Assembly (NCBI GenBank): GCA_030526115.1
Contig: JAUNDK010000012.1
Coordinates: 1 to 34,943 of the forward strand
Direction of reading: 5' to 3'
Origin: Clostridia bacterium
GTDB lineage: Bacteria; Bacillota; Clostridia; Oscillospirales; Acutalibacteraceae
Length of the DNA: 34,943 nucleotides
A program made the translations under genes and the position numbers. Each line of letters opens with the position of its first letter. Position 1 is the stretch's first letter. Below, piece after piece: positions 1-8,154 of the stretch. Under the pieces are notes generated by a model. It was not told the origin of the DNA, made no database searches, and saw only the letters and a list, made by a program, of their open reading frames with translations.

Positions 1-130
1 AATTAATCATGTAAAAGCTGATGACCTTCAAAGTATATTTTCTAAAAATAATATAATTGAGAATGTTAGTATATGTATATATTGACCAAATAATACACAT
101 TTTTTATTTACTGTATTTCTTCAAGGGAAA

Positions 131-160
131 ATTAAAAGGGAGACGCCGAAGCGTCTCCCT
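131..160 (-). terminator. Intrinsic terminator of gap
   Basis: A perfect 9-bp stem (138-146 with 151-159) closes a TTCG tetraloop on the minus strand and is followed by TTTTAATTTT. It lies 26 bases past the gap stop codon and ends that transcript. The 130 bases to its left hold no gene I can support. Confidence 0.9.
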
Positions 161-185
161 GAAGAGCCAATTGGTATATCCCGAA

Positions 186-1220
186 TTAGATCTCTGCGAA
201 GTACTTGATTGTACGAACCATCTGAGATGTGTAGGAGTTCTCGTTATCGTACCAAGAAACTACCTGAACCTCATAGAGGCCATCACCGATAGGAGCAACC
301 ATTGTCTGAGTTGCATCGAAGAGGGAACCGTATGTCATGCCGATAACATCGGAAGATACGATTGGATCCTCGTTGTAGCCATAGGAAGCAGAAGCAGCAG
401 CCTTCATAGCAGCGTTGATGCCTTCCTTAGTTACGTTCTCGCCCTTAACAACAGCTGTGAGGATTGTTGTGGAACCTGTTGGAACAGGAACTCTCTGAGC
501 AGAACCGATGAGCTTGCCGTTGAGCTCTGGAATAACAAGACCGATAGCCTTAGCAGCACCTGTGGAGTTAGGAACGATGTTAGCAGCACCAGCACGTGCT
601 CTTCTCATGTCGCCCTTTCTGTGTGGACCGTCGAGGATCATCTGGTCGCCTGTGTAAGCGTGGATTGTGCTCATGATACCGGACTGGATCTCTGCATAAT
701 CGTTGAGAGCCTTAGCCATAGGAGCGAGGCAGTTTGTTGTGCAGGAAGCAGCGGAGATGATCTTGTCCTCAGCTGTGAGGATACCCTCGTTTACGGAGAA
801 TACAACTGTTGGGAGATCGTTACCTGCTGGAGCAGAAATAACAACCTTCTTAGCACCTGCATCGATGTGAGCCTGTGCCTTATCCTTGGAGCAGTAGAAA
901 CCTGTGCACTCGAGAACTACGTCGATTCCGAGCTCGCCCCATGGGAGTTCTGCAGCGTTAGCCTTATCATAGATTGTAAGTGTCTTGCCGTCTACTGTGA
1001 TTGTGTTAGCCTCGTCATCAGCGGAAACTGTGTGAACTTCCTGGCCGATCTTTCCGCAGTAGCCACCCTGAGCGGTGTCATACTTGAGAAGGTTAGCGAG
1101 CATGGAAGGCTTTGTGAGGTCGTTGATAGCAACAACATCATAACCCTCTGCACCAAACATCTGACGGAATGCGAGACGACCGATACGGCCGAATCCGTTA
1201 ATAGCAACTTTAACTGACAT
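186..1220 (-). CDS. gap: Glyceraldehyde-3-phosphate dehydrogenase, type I
   Basis: Phosphorylating GAPDH of glycolysis: it oxidises glyceraldehyde 3-phosphate with NAD+ and phosphate to 1,3-bisphosphoglycerate in the cytoplasm. The 344-residue product has the N-terminal Rossmann motif [13 protein letters not shown] (residues 7-19), the catalytic SCTTNC box with Cys160, and His187 in the [10 protein letters not shown] segment. Length is usual for the family. The ATG at 1220 is preceded by a GGAGG site at 1231-1235. It appears to be a single-gene unit with its own promoter (about 1277-1304) and terminator (131-160). Two Rex-like sequences at the promoter suggest redox control, which is inference. 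The large plus-strand ORF opposite it is a shadow. Confidence 0.98.
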   Translation of the reverse strand: MSVKVAINGFGRIGRLAFRQMFGAEGYDVVAINDLTKPSMLANLLKYDTAQGGYCGKIGQEVHTVSADDEANTITVDGKTLTIYDKANAAELPWGELGIDVVLECTGFYCSKDKAQAHIDAGAKKVVISAPAGNDLPTVVFSVNEGILTAEDKIISAASCTTNCLAPMAKALNDYAEIQSGIMSTIHAYTGDQMILDGPHRKGDMRRARAGAANIVPNSTGAAKAIGLVIPELNGKLIGSAQRVPVPTGSTTILTAVVKGENVTKEGINAAMKAAASASYGYNEDPIVSSDVIGMTYGSLFDATQTMVAPIGDGLYEVQVVSWYDNENSYTSQMVRTIKYFAEI

Positions 1221-1276
1221 GATAAAACCTCCAAAAAAGAATTTTTGATGTTAATCAGTTTTACTGACATTGATAT

Positions 1277-1304
1277 TTTATAACATTTTTCGCAAATTTA
1301 CAAG
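1277..1304 (-). promoter_or_regulatory. Probable gap promoter (extended -10)
   Basis: On the minus strand the sequence TGTTATAAA gives an extended -10 with its hexamer at 1277-1282. The -35 is weak (CTTGTA at 1299-1304, spacer 16). The predicted leader is about 50 bases and leads to a good ribosome binding site. The missing -35 match is the main doubt. Confidence 0.5.
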
Positions 1305-1326
1305 TGGTTTGTTAAATTTATCGCAA
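1278..1326 (-). promoter_or_regulatory. Two tandem Rex-like operator candidates at gap
   Basis: Site A at 1309-1326 reads TTGCGATAAATTTAACAA on the minus strand and matches the Rex consensus TTGTGA-N6-TCACAA at 10 of 12 fixed positions. Site B at 1278-1295 reads TTGCGAAAAATGTTATAA (9 of 12) and overlaps the -10. The two sites are 31 bp apart, about three helical turns. Rex is known to control gap and fermentation genes in many Firmicutes. Assigning these sites to Rex is inference. Confidence 0.35.
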
Positions 1327-1363
1327 AAACACCTTTTTTTGCTGATATACTTTCGTTATTTTA

Positions 1364-2251
1364 TCACTTTTTATTCTTTGATGCTTTTACCGGAGGAGGA
1401 AGCTCTTCGAATTTGTATGTACAAAGAACAACAGCAAAGAAAATTCCTGCGGCAAGAAACAGAAGAATAATGGAATAGTCGAGAGTTTTCTGCCTCTGGA
1501 AACCGATGAAACGAAGATATAAATCGGAAAGAGAATAACCAAGTGACAGAATTACAGCCGCCGGGCAGCCAATGTAAATTAGTCTTACTCTTGCTGTGTC
1601 GCCGAATGATGCATAGTTTCTTACAAAAGCAAGACATGCAAAAAGTATGGCAACACAGGTAAATATTACATAGTAATTCTCTATTCTGACTATGAAAAGT
1701 GAATTGTGGACAAAATTGTAAAGAAGGAACATAATTCCCCATAGAACCGGAATCAGACTTAATATAGGCTGGGAATACATCATATTCTTTCCGCTGAATC
1801 TGTCAATGGCGCATACAATTACAAACAGAATCATTACGCATGATAAAATGGCCATAGGAAAGATGAAGGTTGTTTCGGTTGTACTTTCCGCAAGACGAAG
1901 TCCCGCTTTGTATTCGTACCATGTTTTTCCGAGATGTATTGTTCCGGGAATCATTATTACTGCAGAAATCACGTCAAGTATTCCCGCAGGGATATTTGAA
2001 CTGAAAACAAATTCACCGTAAAGAACGCTGTCTTTGTAGCATATTGCGGCAAAAATGACCAGTACAAGACCTACAAAGGCAAAAGCAACTACCGAGATGA
2101 AATATTCATCTGCCAGCAATCCGCTTCTGTATCGGTAAAAATATTTATATTCTGTTACTCTTGCAAATGCGGTAACAAAAACCATTACAAAAGTAATTAT
2201 TTTAATAAGTCGCAGGTCAAGACCTTTTGACTGAAGACTTAAATGTTTCAT
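1364..2251 (-). CDS. Hypothetical multi-pass membrane protein
   Basis: I do not recognise this 295-residue protein. It has about seven or eight hydrophobic segments (for example around residues 15-32, 51-70, 88-103, 131-150, 166-182, 195-210, 225-240 and 262-280). The C terminus is short and lysine-rich (VKASKNKK), as expected for a cytoplasmic tail. There is no signal peptide, catalytic motif or transporter signature that I can name. Its ATG overlaps the stop of the upstream HAD gene (ATGA), so it is translationally coupled as the last gene of the pyr-ruvX operon. No hairpin terminator is evident between it and gap, so some readthrough into gap is possible. Confidence 0.75.
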   Translation of the reverse strand: MKHLSLQSKGLDLRLIKIITFVMVFVTAFARVTEYKYFYRYRSGLLADEYFISVVAFAFVGLVLVIFAAICYKDSVLYGEFVFSSNIPAGILDVISAVIMIPGTIHLGKTWYEYKAGLRLAESTTETTFIFPMAILSCVMILFVIVCAIDRFSGKNMMYSQPILSLIPVLWGIMFLLYNFVHNSLFIVRIENYYVIFTCVAILFACLAFVRNYASFGDTARVRLIYIGCPAAVILSLGYSLSDLYLRFIGFQRQKTLDYSIILLFLAAGIFFAVVLCTYKFEELPPPVKASKNKK

Positions 2252-3087
2252 AATAAATCCTTTTCAATCTGCTCTAGTATGACGGCAACAGCATCCTCAT
2301 CATTTGATACAGTGATATAATGTGCCTCTTTTTTGACCCAATCCGGGGCATTACTGACGGCATATCCCCTGTCGCAAAATCTGAACATGCTTATATCATT
2401 ACCATAGTCGCCGATTCCTATGGCAGTGTGAACCTCAGGAAGGAGTTTTTTCATCTCCATTATCATCTGACCTTTGCCCGCACCTTTCGGAAGAGCCTCC
2501 ATGCCCTCGTTCCAGGCAACTATGAAATCGAAATCATCGGCAAATACTTCATTCAGCTTACTGCAGTTGGATAATGTATGAGCTTCATCCTGACAGAAAA
2601 CAATTTTAACAACAGGTTTGTCAATCTTTTTACATAGCTCTCGGATATCTTTTTCAGATTCTACCGGCACGGCTCCGTCAAAAATGAATTCCCACTGCTT
2701 TGGAACCTTATAGTTCTTTCTGTAAAAATGAAGTACCTCGTCCCTCTCTGAACAAACCGAAACGCTGAACACAGACGGCTGATTCTCAAATACATAGCAC
2801 AGAAGATCTTCTATCCCTTTTTCTATTCTGTGAGAAATAACAATTTCATCTTTCTTTGCATCATACAGAACCGCTCCGTTACAGGCTACTATGTATGAAT
2901 TCGGGACAAAGTCAGCACAGAACTCATCAATGTAGTTCGGATATCTTCCGCTGGCAATTGTGAAAAGACCGCCGTTTTCCTGAAAGTACTTTATTGCTTT
3001 GGCATTTCTCTCTGAGATTTTCCTGTTTGAATCCGTGAGAGTACCGTCACAGTCTGTGCAGATAAGAAAACCATCAAATTTTCCCAT
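2248..3087 (-). CDS. HAD-superfamily hydrolase, Cof-like (subfamily IIB)
   Basis: Predicted cytoplasmic phosphatase acting on small phosphorylated metabolites; the substrate cannot be told from sequence. Motif I is TDCDGTL near the N terminus (nucleophile Asp plus acid/base Asp), motif II is the TIASGRY segment, a motif III Lys sits in PVVKIVF, and motif IV is GIGDYGNDISMF, with the metal-binding aspartates. The 279-residue length fits the Cof/YidA-type family with a C2 cap. Its start overlaps the ruvX stop by one base (TAATG) and its stop overlaps the next gene by four bases, so it lies within the long minus-strand operon. Confidence 0.9.
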   Translation of the reverse strand: MGKFDGFLICTDCDGTLTDSNRKISERNAKAIKYFQENGGLFTIASGRYPNYIDEFCADFVPNSYIVACNGAVLYDAKKDEIVISHRIEKGIEDLLCYVFENQPSVFSVSVCSERDEVLHFYRKNYKVPKQWEFIFDGAVPVESEKDIRELCKKIDKPVVKIVFCQDEAHTLSNCSKLNEVFADDFDFIVAWNEGMEALPKGAGKGQMIMEMKKLLPEVHTAIGIGDYGNDISMFRFCDRGYAVSNAPDWVKKEAHYITVSNDEDAVAVILEQIEKDLL

Positions 3088-3512
3088 TATACCGCACCTG
3101 AATTCTTTCTTTTTCTCATGTAATCTTCAAGAATGATAACTGCTGCAACCGCATCGACAACCGCCTTGCGCTTCTTGCCTCTTGTATCGGTTACGTTGAG
3201 ATAATTATGCGCAGTTATGCTTGTTCCGCGCTCATCCTGCATATCGACGGGAAGTCCTGTTTTTTTACGGAGTACTTCAGCAAATGCAGATGCGCCCTGT
3301 GCGGACTCACCCTCACTTCCGTCCATGTTTTTTGGAAGACCTACTACGATCATCTCTGCCATGAGCTCTTTTGCAAGTTCTGCGATTTCATCGGCAAGTT
3401 TTTCTCTGTTGTGCTGGTTAATTACCTTAACAGGAGATGCTATCATCTCACTTTTATCGCATTTTGCAATACCTGTTCTGGCTTTACCAAGGTCAACGGA
3501 CATTATTATCAT
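3087..3512 (-). CDS. ruvX: Putative pre-16S rRNA nuclease / Holliday junction resolvase-like YqgF
   Basis: RuvX/YqgF-family RNase H-fold nuclease, implicated in 16S rRNA 5'-end maturation and in Holliday-junction-type cleavage. The 141 residues contain the three acidic positions expected: the Asp of SVDLGKARTGIA, the Glu of DERGTSITA, and the Asp of VDAVAAVIILEDY. The middle motif has DERGTS where DERLTT or DERWTT is more common. The ATG at 3512 follows an AAGGG site by 9 bases, which favours it over the ATG three codons later. It sits between the histidine phosphatase (one base away) and the HAD gene (one-base overlap). Confidence 0.93.
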   Translation of the reverse strand: MIIMSVDLGKARTGIAKCDKSEMIASPVKVINQHNREKLADEIAELAKELMAEMIVVGLPKNMDGSEGESAQGASAFAEVLRKKTGLPVDMQDERGTSITAHNYLNVTDTRGKKRKAVVDAVAAVIILEDYMRKRKNSGAV

Positions 3513-3513
3513 G

Positions 3514-4215
3514 TTAAATTCCCTTGTATCTTTCTTTATTCAGACTTAAATCAAAATCTACCTTTGCCCCATCTCCCGGTTTCCAGCCCGGAATGTGAGA
3601 GCAATCATTCATATATACATTTCTGTAAGCACTTCCGTTATACTCCCAAAGTGACACAGCGGTATTCACGCCTATGTCTACTTCTCCCAGTCCGGATATA
3701 TCTCCGTATTTCAGATAACAGTTGAGATTCTTCAAAGCGCAGCCGTGAGACACTATTACAATAGTCTCTCCGTCATTTGCCTCTGAAACAACTTTTTCCA
3801 GAGCTTTTGACATACGTGAGTAAACCTCTGTCATCTTCTCTCCTTCTGGAGGACAGAATTCATTGGGAGCATTGTTCCACTTTTCCGCTTCGTCATAAAA
3901 AAGCTGTGGAATAAGACTCCACTTCATTCCGTCTGCTTTGCCCATAAATATTTCTCTGAAATCAGCAACCTCTATAATATCGTTGCTGTGAAAAGTATTT
4001 ATCGCCTCGGCAGTCTTTTTGGCTCTTCCCTGAGGACTCGAGTATATACGGTCATATTTTATATTGCGAAACCGGACAGCCAGCAAATCAAGCTGAGTCT
4101 GTCCTTTTTCGGAAACAGGGGTATCTGTGGAACCCTGAAAGATTCCAATCAGATTACCCTCTGTCTGGCAATGTCTAACCAAGTAGACCTTGATATTCTT
4201 GTTTTTGATTACCAA
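3514..4215 (-). CDS. Histidine phosphatase family protein (phosphoglycerate mutase-like)
   Basis: Member of the histidine phosphatase (dPGM-like) superfamily. The signature VYLVRHCQTEGN near residues 10-21 carries the catalytic His (RHG-type motif, here RHC). The second catalytic His is in IVSHGCALKN, and the proton donor Glu is probably in the PPEGE segment. At 233 residues it could be a small-molecule phosphatase; the substrate is unknown. No serB is visible in the window, and some members of this superfamily are metal-independent phosphoserine phosphatases, but nothing here proves that role. The start is TTG at 4215: GGAGG at 4225-4229 is 9 bases away, and the start overlaps the pyrD stop. 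Confidence 0.88.
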   Translation of the reverse strand: MVIKNKNIKVYLVRHCQTEGNLIGIFQGSTDTPVSEKGQTQLDLLAVRFRNIKYDRIYSSPQGRAKKTAEAINTFHSNDIIEVADFREIFMGKADGMKWSLIPQLFYDEAEKWNNAPNEFCPPEGEKMTEVYSRMSKALEKVVSEANDGETIVIVSHGCALKNLNCYLKYGDISGLGEVDIGVNTAVSLWEYNGSAYRNVYMNDCSHIPGWKPGDGAKVDFDLSLNKERYKGI

Positions 4216-5120
4216 GGCTTAATGCCTCCGGTAAGCTCTGTTACAGACTTGATTCCCTTGCTGTCGAGGAATTCATTAAGTCCCTTTGTAATCTTAAGTG
4301 GTGCATATGGATCTGTGAAGAGTGCTGTACCAATCTGAACGGCAGTTGCACCGGCGAGCATCATCTCTACAACATCCTGCCATGTGGAGATACCACCGAG
4401 ACCTACAACAGGAATTTTAACTTTAGATGCAACCTGCCATACCATTCTGATGGCAACAGGAAGCACTGCAGGACCTGAAAGTCCGCCTGTGTTATTGTGA
4501 ATGATAGGTCTGCCTGTGTTGATATCGATTCTCATACCGGTGAGGGTATTAATGAGAGATACAGCATCAGCACCTGCTGCCTCAGCGGCAAGAGCCATCT
4601 CACTGATATCGGTTACATTTGGAGAAAGCTTAACCATAAGAGGTTTCTTTGTGTTAGCTCTTACACCCTTTGTAATCTCTGTTACACCTGCTACAGTTGT
4701 ACCGAACTGAACACCACCTGCTTTAACATTTGGGCAGGAGATATTAAGCTCAATCATATCTATATCTGTCTCATCAAGCTTTGCGGCCATCTCGAAGTAT
4801 TCTTCTGCACCGGAACCTGCAAGGTTTGCTATGATCTTTGTTCCCTGCTGGCGAAGCCATGGAAGGTCGTGAGCAATAAAGTGGTCAACACCCGGATTCT
4901 GAAGACCTACGGCGTTGAGCATACCGGAAGGTGTTTCTGTAACTCTCGGTGGTGGGTTACCCGGACGCTCCTTGAGTGTTGTGCCCTTTGTGGAAATACC
5001 TCCAAGCTCGCTTAATGGATAAAGCTCTGCATACTCTCTGCCGAACCCGAAAGTACCGGAAGCGGCAATAAGAGGATTTGCAAACTCTATACCTGCAACA
5101 TTAACTCTTAAATCAGCCAT
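4209..5120 (-). CDS. pyrD: Dihydroorotate dehydrogenase, catalytic subunit, class 1B
   Basis: FMN enzyme that oxidises dihydroorotate to orotate in pyrimidine synthesis; class 1B forms a complex with PyrK and passes electrons to NAD+. The TIM-barrel shows the ASGTFGFGREY N-terminal segment, NPPPRVTETPSGMLNAVGLQNPG, the catalytic-cysteine motif ELNISCPNVK, and the FMN phosphate region VGLGGISTWQD. I start it at the ATG at 5120 (MADLRVNVAG, 303 residues): AAAGGTGG at 5130-5137 precedes it and it follows the pyrK stop by one base. A longer reading from 5195 would overlap pyrK and adds nothing conserved. Confidence 0.97.
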   Translation of the reverse strand: MADLRVNVAGIEFANPLIAASGTFGFGREYAELYPLSELGGISTKGTTLKERPGNPPPRVTETPSGMLNAVGLQNPGVDHFIAHDLPWLRQQGTKIIANLAGSGAEEYFEMAAKLDETDIDMIELNISCPNVKAGGVQFGTTVAGVTEITKGVRANTKKPLMVKLSPNVTDISEMALAAEAAGADAVSLINTLTGMRIDINTGRPIIHNNTGGLSGPAVLPVAIRMVWQVASKVKIPVVGLGGISTWQDVVEMMLAGATAVQIGTALFTDPYAPLKITKGLNEFLDSKGIKSVTELTGGIKPW

Positions 5121-5121
5121 A

Positions 5122-5889
5122 TCAGTAAACCACCTTTCTGTGATCGAATACAGGGCCATCTTTACATACATGACCGTTATATTCGTTGCCCTCATCGTCT
5201 CTGAGCTTTACAGCACAGCCAAGGCATGCACCGATACCACATGCCATTCTCTCCTCGAGGGAAATCTGGCACTCGATACCGTTTTCCTCTGCAAATGCGG
5301 CAACAGCCTTGAGCATAGGAGTTGGACCGCAGGCGTAAATGATATCAGGCTTTTCGTCCTTGATAAGATCAATAACAAGACCGTGATGACCATAGGAACC
5401 GTCATCTGTTGCAATTCTTACATCTGCACCACAGGCTTTGAAATCGTCCTCAAGAATAACAGCGTCCTTGTTTCTGAAGCCGAGAGCAACTGTTGCATTC
5501 TTACCGTAGAACTTTGCGGCTGAAAGAAGCGGAGGAACACCGATACCGCCACCTACGAACACAGCCTTCTTGTTTGCATCCTCAAGCTTGAAACCGTTGC
5601 CGAGAGGTGCGAGAACATCGAGGAACTGGTTCTCTGTAAACTCAGCAAGCTGAGCTGTACCTGCACCGCGAATCTGGAAAACAAGACGGAGTGTTCCCTT
5701 CTCCTTATTAATGTCACAGATGGAGATAGGTCTTCTTAATGTTCTGCCCGGAATATAAATGTGGGCGAACTGACCCGGCTTTGCTGCCTGAGCAAATTCA
5801 GGGTAGAATATTTCAAAATCATAGATATTGTCAGCGACGAGCTCGTCTGCTCTGACAATCTTGCAGTTTTTTACATCGTACTTTTTCAT
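5122..5889 (-). CDS. pyrK: Dihydroorotate dehydrogenase electron-transfer subunit
   Basis: FAD/[2Fe-2S] subunit that takes electrons from PyrD to NAD+. The 255 residues show the FAD motif RRPISICDI (about residues 53-61), the NAD-binding loop GGGIGVPPL, and a C-terminal [2Fe-2S] set in ERMACGIGACLGCAVK plus the later HVCKDGP cysteine, as in Lactococcus-type PyrK. The start shares a base with the pyrF stop, and pyrD follows after one base, so PyrK and PyrD are probably made in matched amounts. Its presence confirms that PyrD is the NAD-linked 1B class. Confidence 0.96.
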   Translation of the reverse strand: MKKYDVKNCKIVRADELVADNIYDFEIFYPEFAQAAKPGQFAHIYIPGRTLRRPISICDINKEKGTLRLVFQIRGAGTAQLAEFTENQFLDVLAPLGNGFKLEDANKKAVFVGGGIGVPPLLSAAKFYGKNATVALGFRNKDAVILEDDFKACGADVRIATDDGSYGHHGLVIDLIKDEKPDIIYACGPTPMLKAVAAFAEENGIECQISLEERMACGIGACLGCAVKLRDDEGNEYNGHVCKDGPVFDHRKVVY

Positions 5890-6821
5890 TACAGCTTAAT
5901 CTCTCCGATTCTTGCAATAATCTCGTCTCTCATGCGGATAGCTTCTCTTCTTGCTGCCTTTGCGAAATCTTTCTCGTCACAGCCCTCTTTCTGCCATGCG
6001 CACATGATTCCTCTGGAGGAGTTTACGATTGCACCTAGGCCGTTCTTGTCAAAACCAGGAGCAACGTCGTCAGCGGCACCGCCCTGTGCACCGTAACCCG
6101 GTACGAGGAAGAATGTGTGTGGCATCTTCTCACGAAGCTCACCGAGCATTGCAGGGTATGTTGCACCAACAACTGCACCTACACCGGAGTAACCGTACTT
6201 ACCCGGAATCTCTTCGCCCCACTTCTCACACATTTCACCCATCTGAGCGTAAACTGTGTTGCCGTTGTCAAGAACCATATCCTGAAGCTCACCGGAGGAC
6301 TTGTTGGATGTTTTTACGAGCACAAAGATGCCCTTGTCTTTCTCTGCACAGACTTTTGTGAGAGGCTTGATTCCGTCGGAACCAAGGTAACCGTTTACTG
6401 TGAGGGAATCGGAACCGAATGCAGGAACCATCTCACCGAAAACCTCTGTCTCTCCGAGGTGAGCTGTGGAGTAAGCCTCCATTGTTGCACCGATGTCGTT
6501 TCTCTTACCGTCTGTGATAACAAACATGCCCTTGCTCTTTGCATAAGCGATTGTAGCCTCGAGAACTCTTACGCCCTCCCAGCCGTACATCTCATAGTAA
6601 GCAGCCTGGGGCTTAACTGCAGGAACAATGTCACAGAGCTCATCGATAAGGCCCTTGTTGAACTCAAAGAGAGCGTTTGCAGCTGCAAGAAGAGTCTTTC
6701 CGTACTTCTCCTCAGACTCTGCGAGGATGTAGTTTGGAATGTAAGCAAGCTTTGGGTCAAGACCTGCTACTGTTGGGTTCTGCATCTTTACGATATTTTC
6801 GATCATTCTGTCGAGAGACAT
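5889..6821 (-). CDS. pyrF: Orotidine 5'-phosphate decarboxylase, type 2
   Basis: Converts OMP to UMP, the last step of de novo pyrimidine synthesis. The 310-residue length and the N-terminal VAGLDPKLAYIP place it in the longer type 2 subfamily. The catalytic charged network is seen in ITDGKRNDIGATM (Asp-x-Lys-x-x-Asp), and the phosphate-binding end includes VPGYGAQGG and IVNSSRGI. The start at 6821 has an AAAGGAG site about 8 bases upstream. The 54-base gap to pyrC is the only real spacer in this operon and carries three ATTTAAAT boxes. Confidence 0.96.
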   Translation of the reverse strand: MSLDRMIENIVKMQNPTVAGLDPKLAYIPNYILAESEEKYGKTLLAAANALFEFNKGLIDELCDIVPAVKPQAAYYEMYGWEGVRVLEATIAYAKSKGMFVITDGKRNDIGATMEAYSTAHLGETEVFGEMVPAFGSDSLTVNGYLGSDGIKPLTKVCAEKDKGIFVLVKTSNKSSGELQDMVLDNGNTVYAQMGEMCEKWGEEIPGKYGYSGVGAVVGATYPAMLGELREKMPHTFFLVPGYGAQGGAADDVAPGFDKNGLGAIVNSSRGIMCAWQKEGCDEKDFAKAARREAIRMRDEIIARIGEIKL

Positions 6822-6837
6822 AGTTTTTTCTCCTTTA

Positions 6838-6872
6838 TATTTAAATTATATATTTAAATCAAAATTTAAATC
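6838..6872 (-). repeat. Three ATTTAAAT boxes in the pyrC-pyrF spacer
   Basis: The octamer ATTTAAAT occurs at 6839-6846, 6852-6859 and 6864-6871, with steps of 13 and 12 bases. The first two can also pair as a hairpin. The boxes sit directly upstream of the pyrF ribosome binding site. They may be an operator, an mRNA-processing site or simply AT-rich spacer; no function is assigned. Confidence 0.4.
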
Positions 6873-6875
6873 AGC

Positions 6876-8153
6876 TTATTTATCTTCAAATACTACCTTA
6901 CCGCCAAGAACTGTGTACTTTACCTTTGAAGCAAGTTTCATGTTCTTGAGTACTGCGTTTTTAGATTTACCGTGAAGTTTTTCGGCATCAACAACCCATT
7001 CTTCATCAAGATTGACGAGAGCAATATCAGCAGGTTTTCCGATATCAAGCACACCTGCATCTATACCCAGAATCTTTGCCGGGTTGGTGCTCATAATCTC
7101 AACAAGCTTGTTGATTGTTATTTCACCGGTTTTTACAAGCGCAGTGTATGTACCTGAGAAGCTTGTTTCCATACCGATGGAACCGTTTGGAGCCCCGATG
7201 AAGTCTGACTTCTCTTCAACACTGTGTGGAGCGTGATCGGTGATGATACAGCTGAGAGTTCCATCTTTAATAGCCTCAATGAGAGCTCTTCTGTCCTTCT
7301 CTGTTCTGAGAGGCGGATTCATGCGGTAGTCGGCATCTTTTTTCTCAAGCTCTTTGTCTGTGAGAAGAAGGTAATGAGCGGCTGTTTCGCCTGTTACCTT
7401 TACACCGCGGCGCTGTGCATCCCTGATGAGATCACATGCACCCTCTGTGCTTACATGGCAGATGTGAACAGGTAAACCGTAAGCAGCTGCAACAGCGATT
7501 TCTCTTGCTGTACCGCTGTCTTCTGCGGCATTGGGAACACCTCGAAGTCCGAGCTCCGCTGAAGTTTTGCCCTCATTCATTGTCCACTGCTTGGCAAGGT
7601 AAAGATCTTCACAGTGACATGTGAGAGTCATTCCAAGCTCTGCTGCGGCCTTCATTGCCTCTACGAGGCAGGCTGTATCGACAACAGGACGACCGTCATC
7701 GGAAAGAGCGATTGCTCCTGCCTCTTTGAGTGCCCTGATATCTGTGAGCTCAAAACCTTCTATTCCCTTTGTTACAGCACCTGTGACATAAACCCTTGCA
7801 TTTGCATCCTTCGCCTTGTTGAGAATATATTCCACAACTTCAGGAGAATCCGTAACAGGCTTGGTATTCGGCATTGCAAGAAGGCTTGTTACTCCACCTG
7901 CGGCAGCGGCATTACAACCTGTGTAGATATCCTCTTTGTAAGTGAGACCGGGATCTCTTAAGTGAACATGCATATCTACAAATCCCGGACAGCAGATGAG
8001 TCCTGTCGCATCAATTACTCTGTCCGCCGGTAATGATGTATCACCCTCACCCATATCGGAAATCTTATCGTCTGTTACATAAACATAACCGATAAAATCC
8101 TGGGAGAGTGCAGGATTGATAACTCGTGCGTTTTTTATAAGTAAAGAGCTCAT
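6876..8153 (-). CDS. pyrC: Dihydroorotase
   Basis: Zinc amidohydrolase that cyclises carbamoyl-aspartate to dihydroorotate. The 425-residue product is the class I (long) type. It has the metal-binding DMHVHLRDPG near residue 60, the substrate segment MPNTKPVTDSP, later metal His residues in LTCHCEDL and VHICHVST, and the catalytic Asp in ITDHAPHS. It begins one base after the ydcF-like gene ends, with only a weak ribosome site, so coupling is likely. With pyrK, pyrD and pyrF it supplies most of the UMP pathway; carAB, pyrB and pyrE are not in the window. Confidence 0.97.
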   Translation of the reverse strand: MSSLLIKNARVINPALSQDFIGYVYVTDDKISDMGEGDTSLPADRVIDATGLICCPGFVDMHVHLRDPGLTYKEDIYTGCNAAAAGGVTSLLAMPNTKPVTDSPEVVEYILNKAKDANARVYVTGAVTKGIEGFELTDIRALKEAGAIALSDDGRPVVDTACLVEAMKAAAELGMTLTCHCEDLYLAKQWTMNEGKTSAELGLRGVPNAAEDSGTAREIAVAAAYGLPVHICHVSTEGACDLIRDAQRRGVKVTGETAAHYLLLTDKELEKKDADYRMNPPLRTEKDRRALIEAIKDGTLSCIITDHAPHSVEEKSDFIGAPNGSIGMETSFSGTYTALVKTGEITINKLVEIMSTNPAKILGIDAGVLDIGKPADIALVNLDEEWVVDAEKLHGKSKNAVLKNMKLASKVKYTVLGGKVVFEDK

Positions 8154-8154
8154 A

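Noticed and set aside
57-1217. 386-residue plus-strand ORF opposite gap
   Set aside because: It is antisense to the highly conserved GAPDH gene, has a Cys/Ser-rich nonsense-like composition and no ribosome site; a shadow frame.
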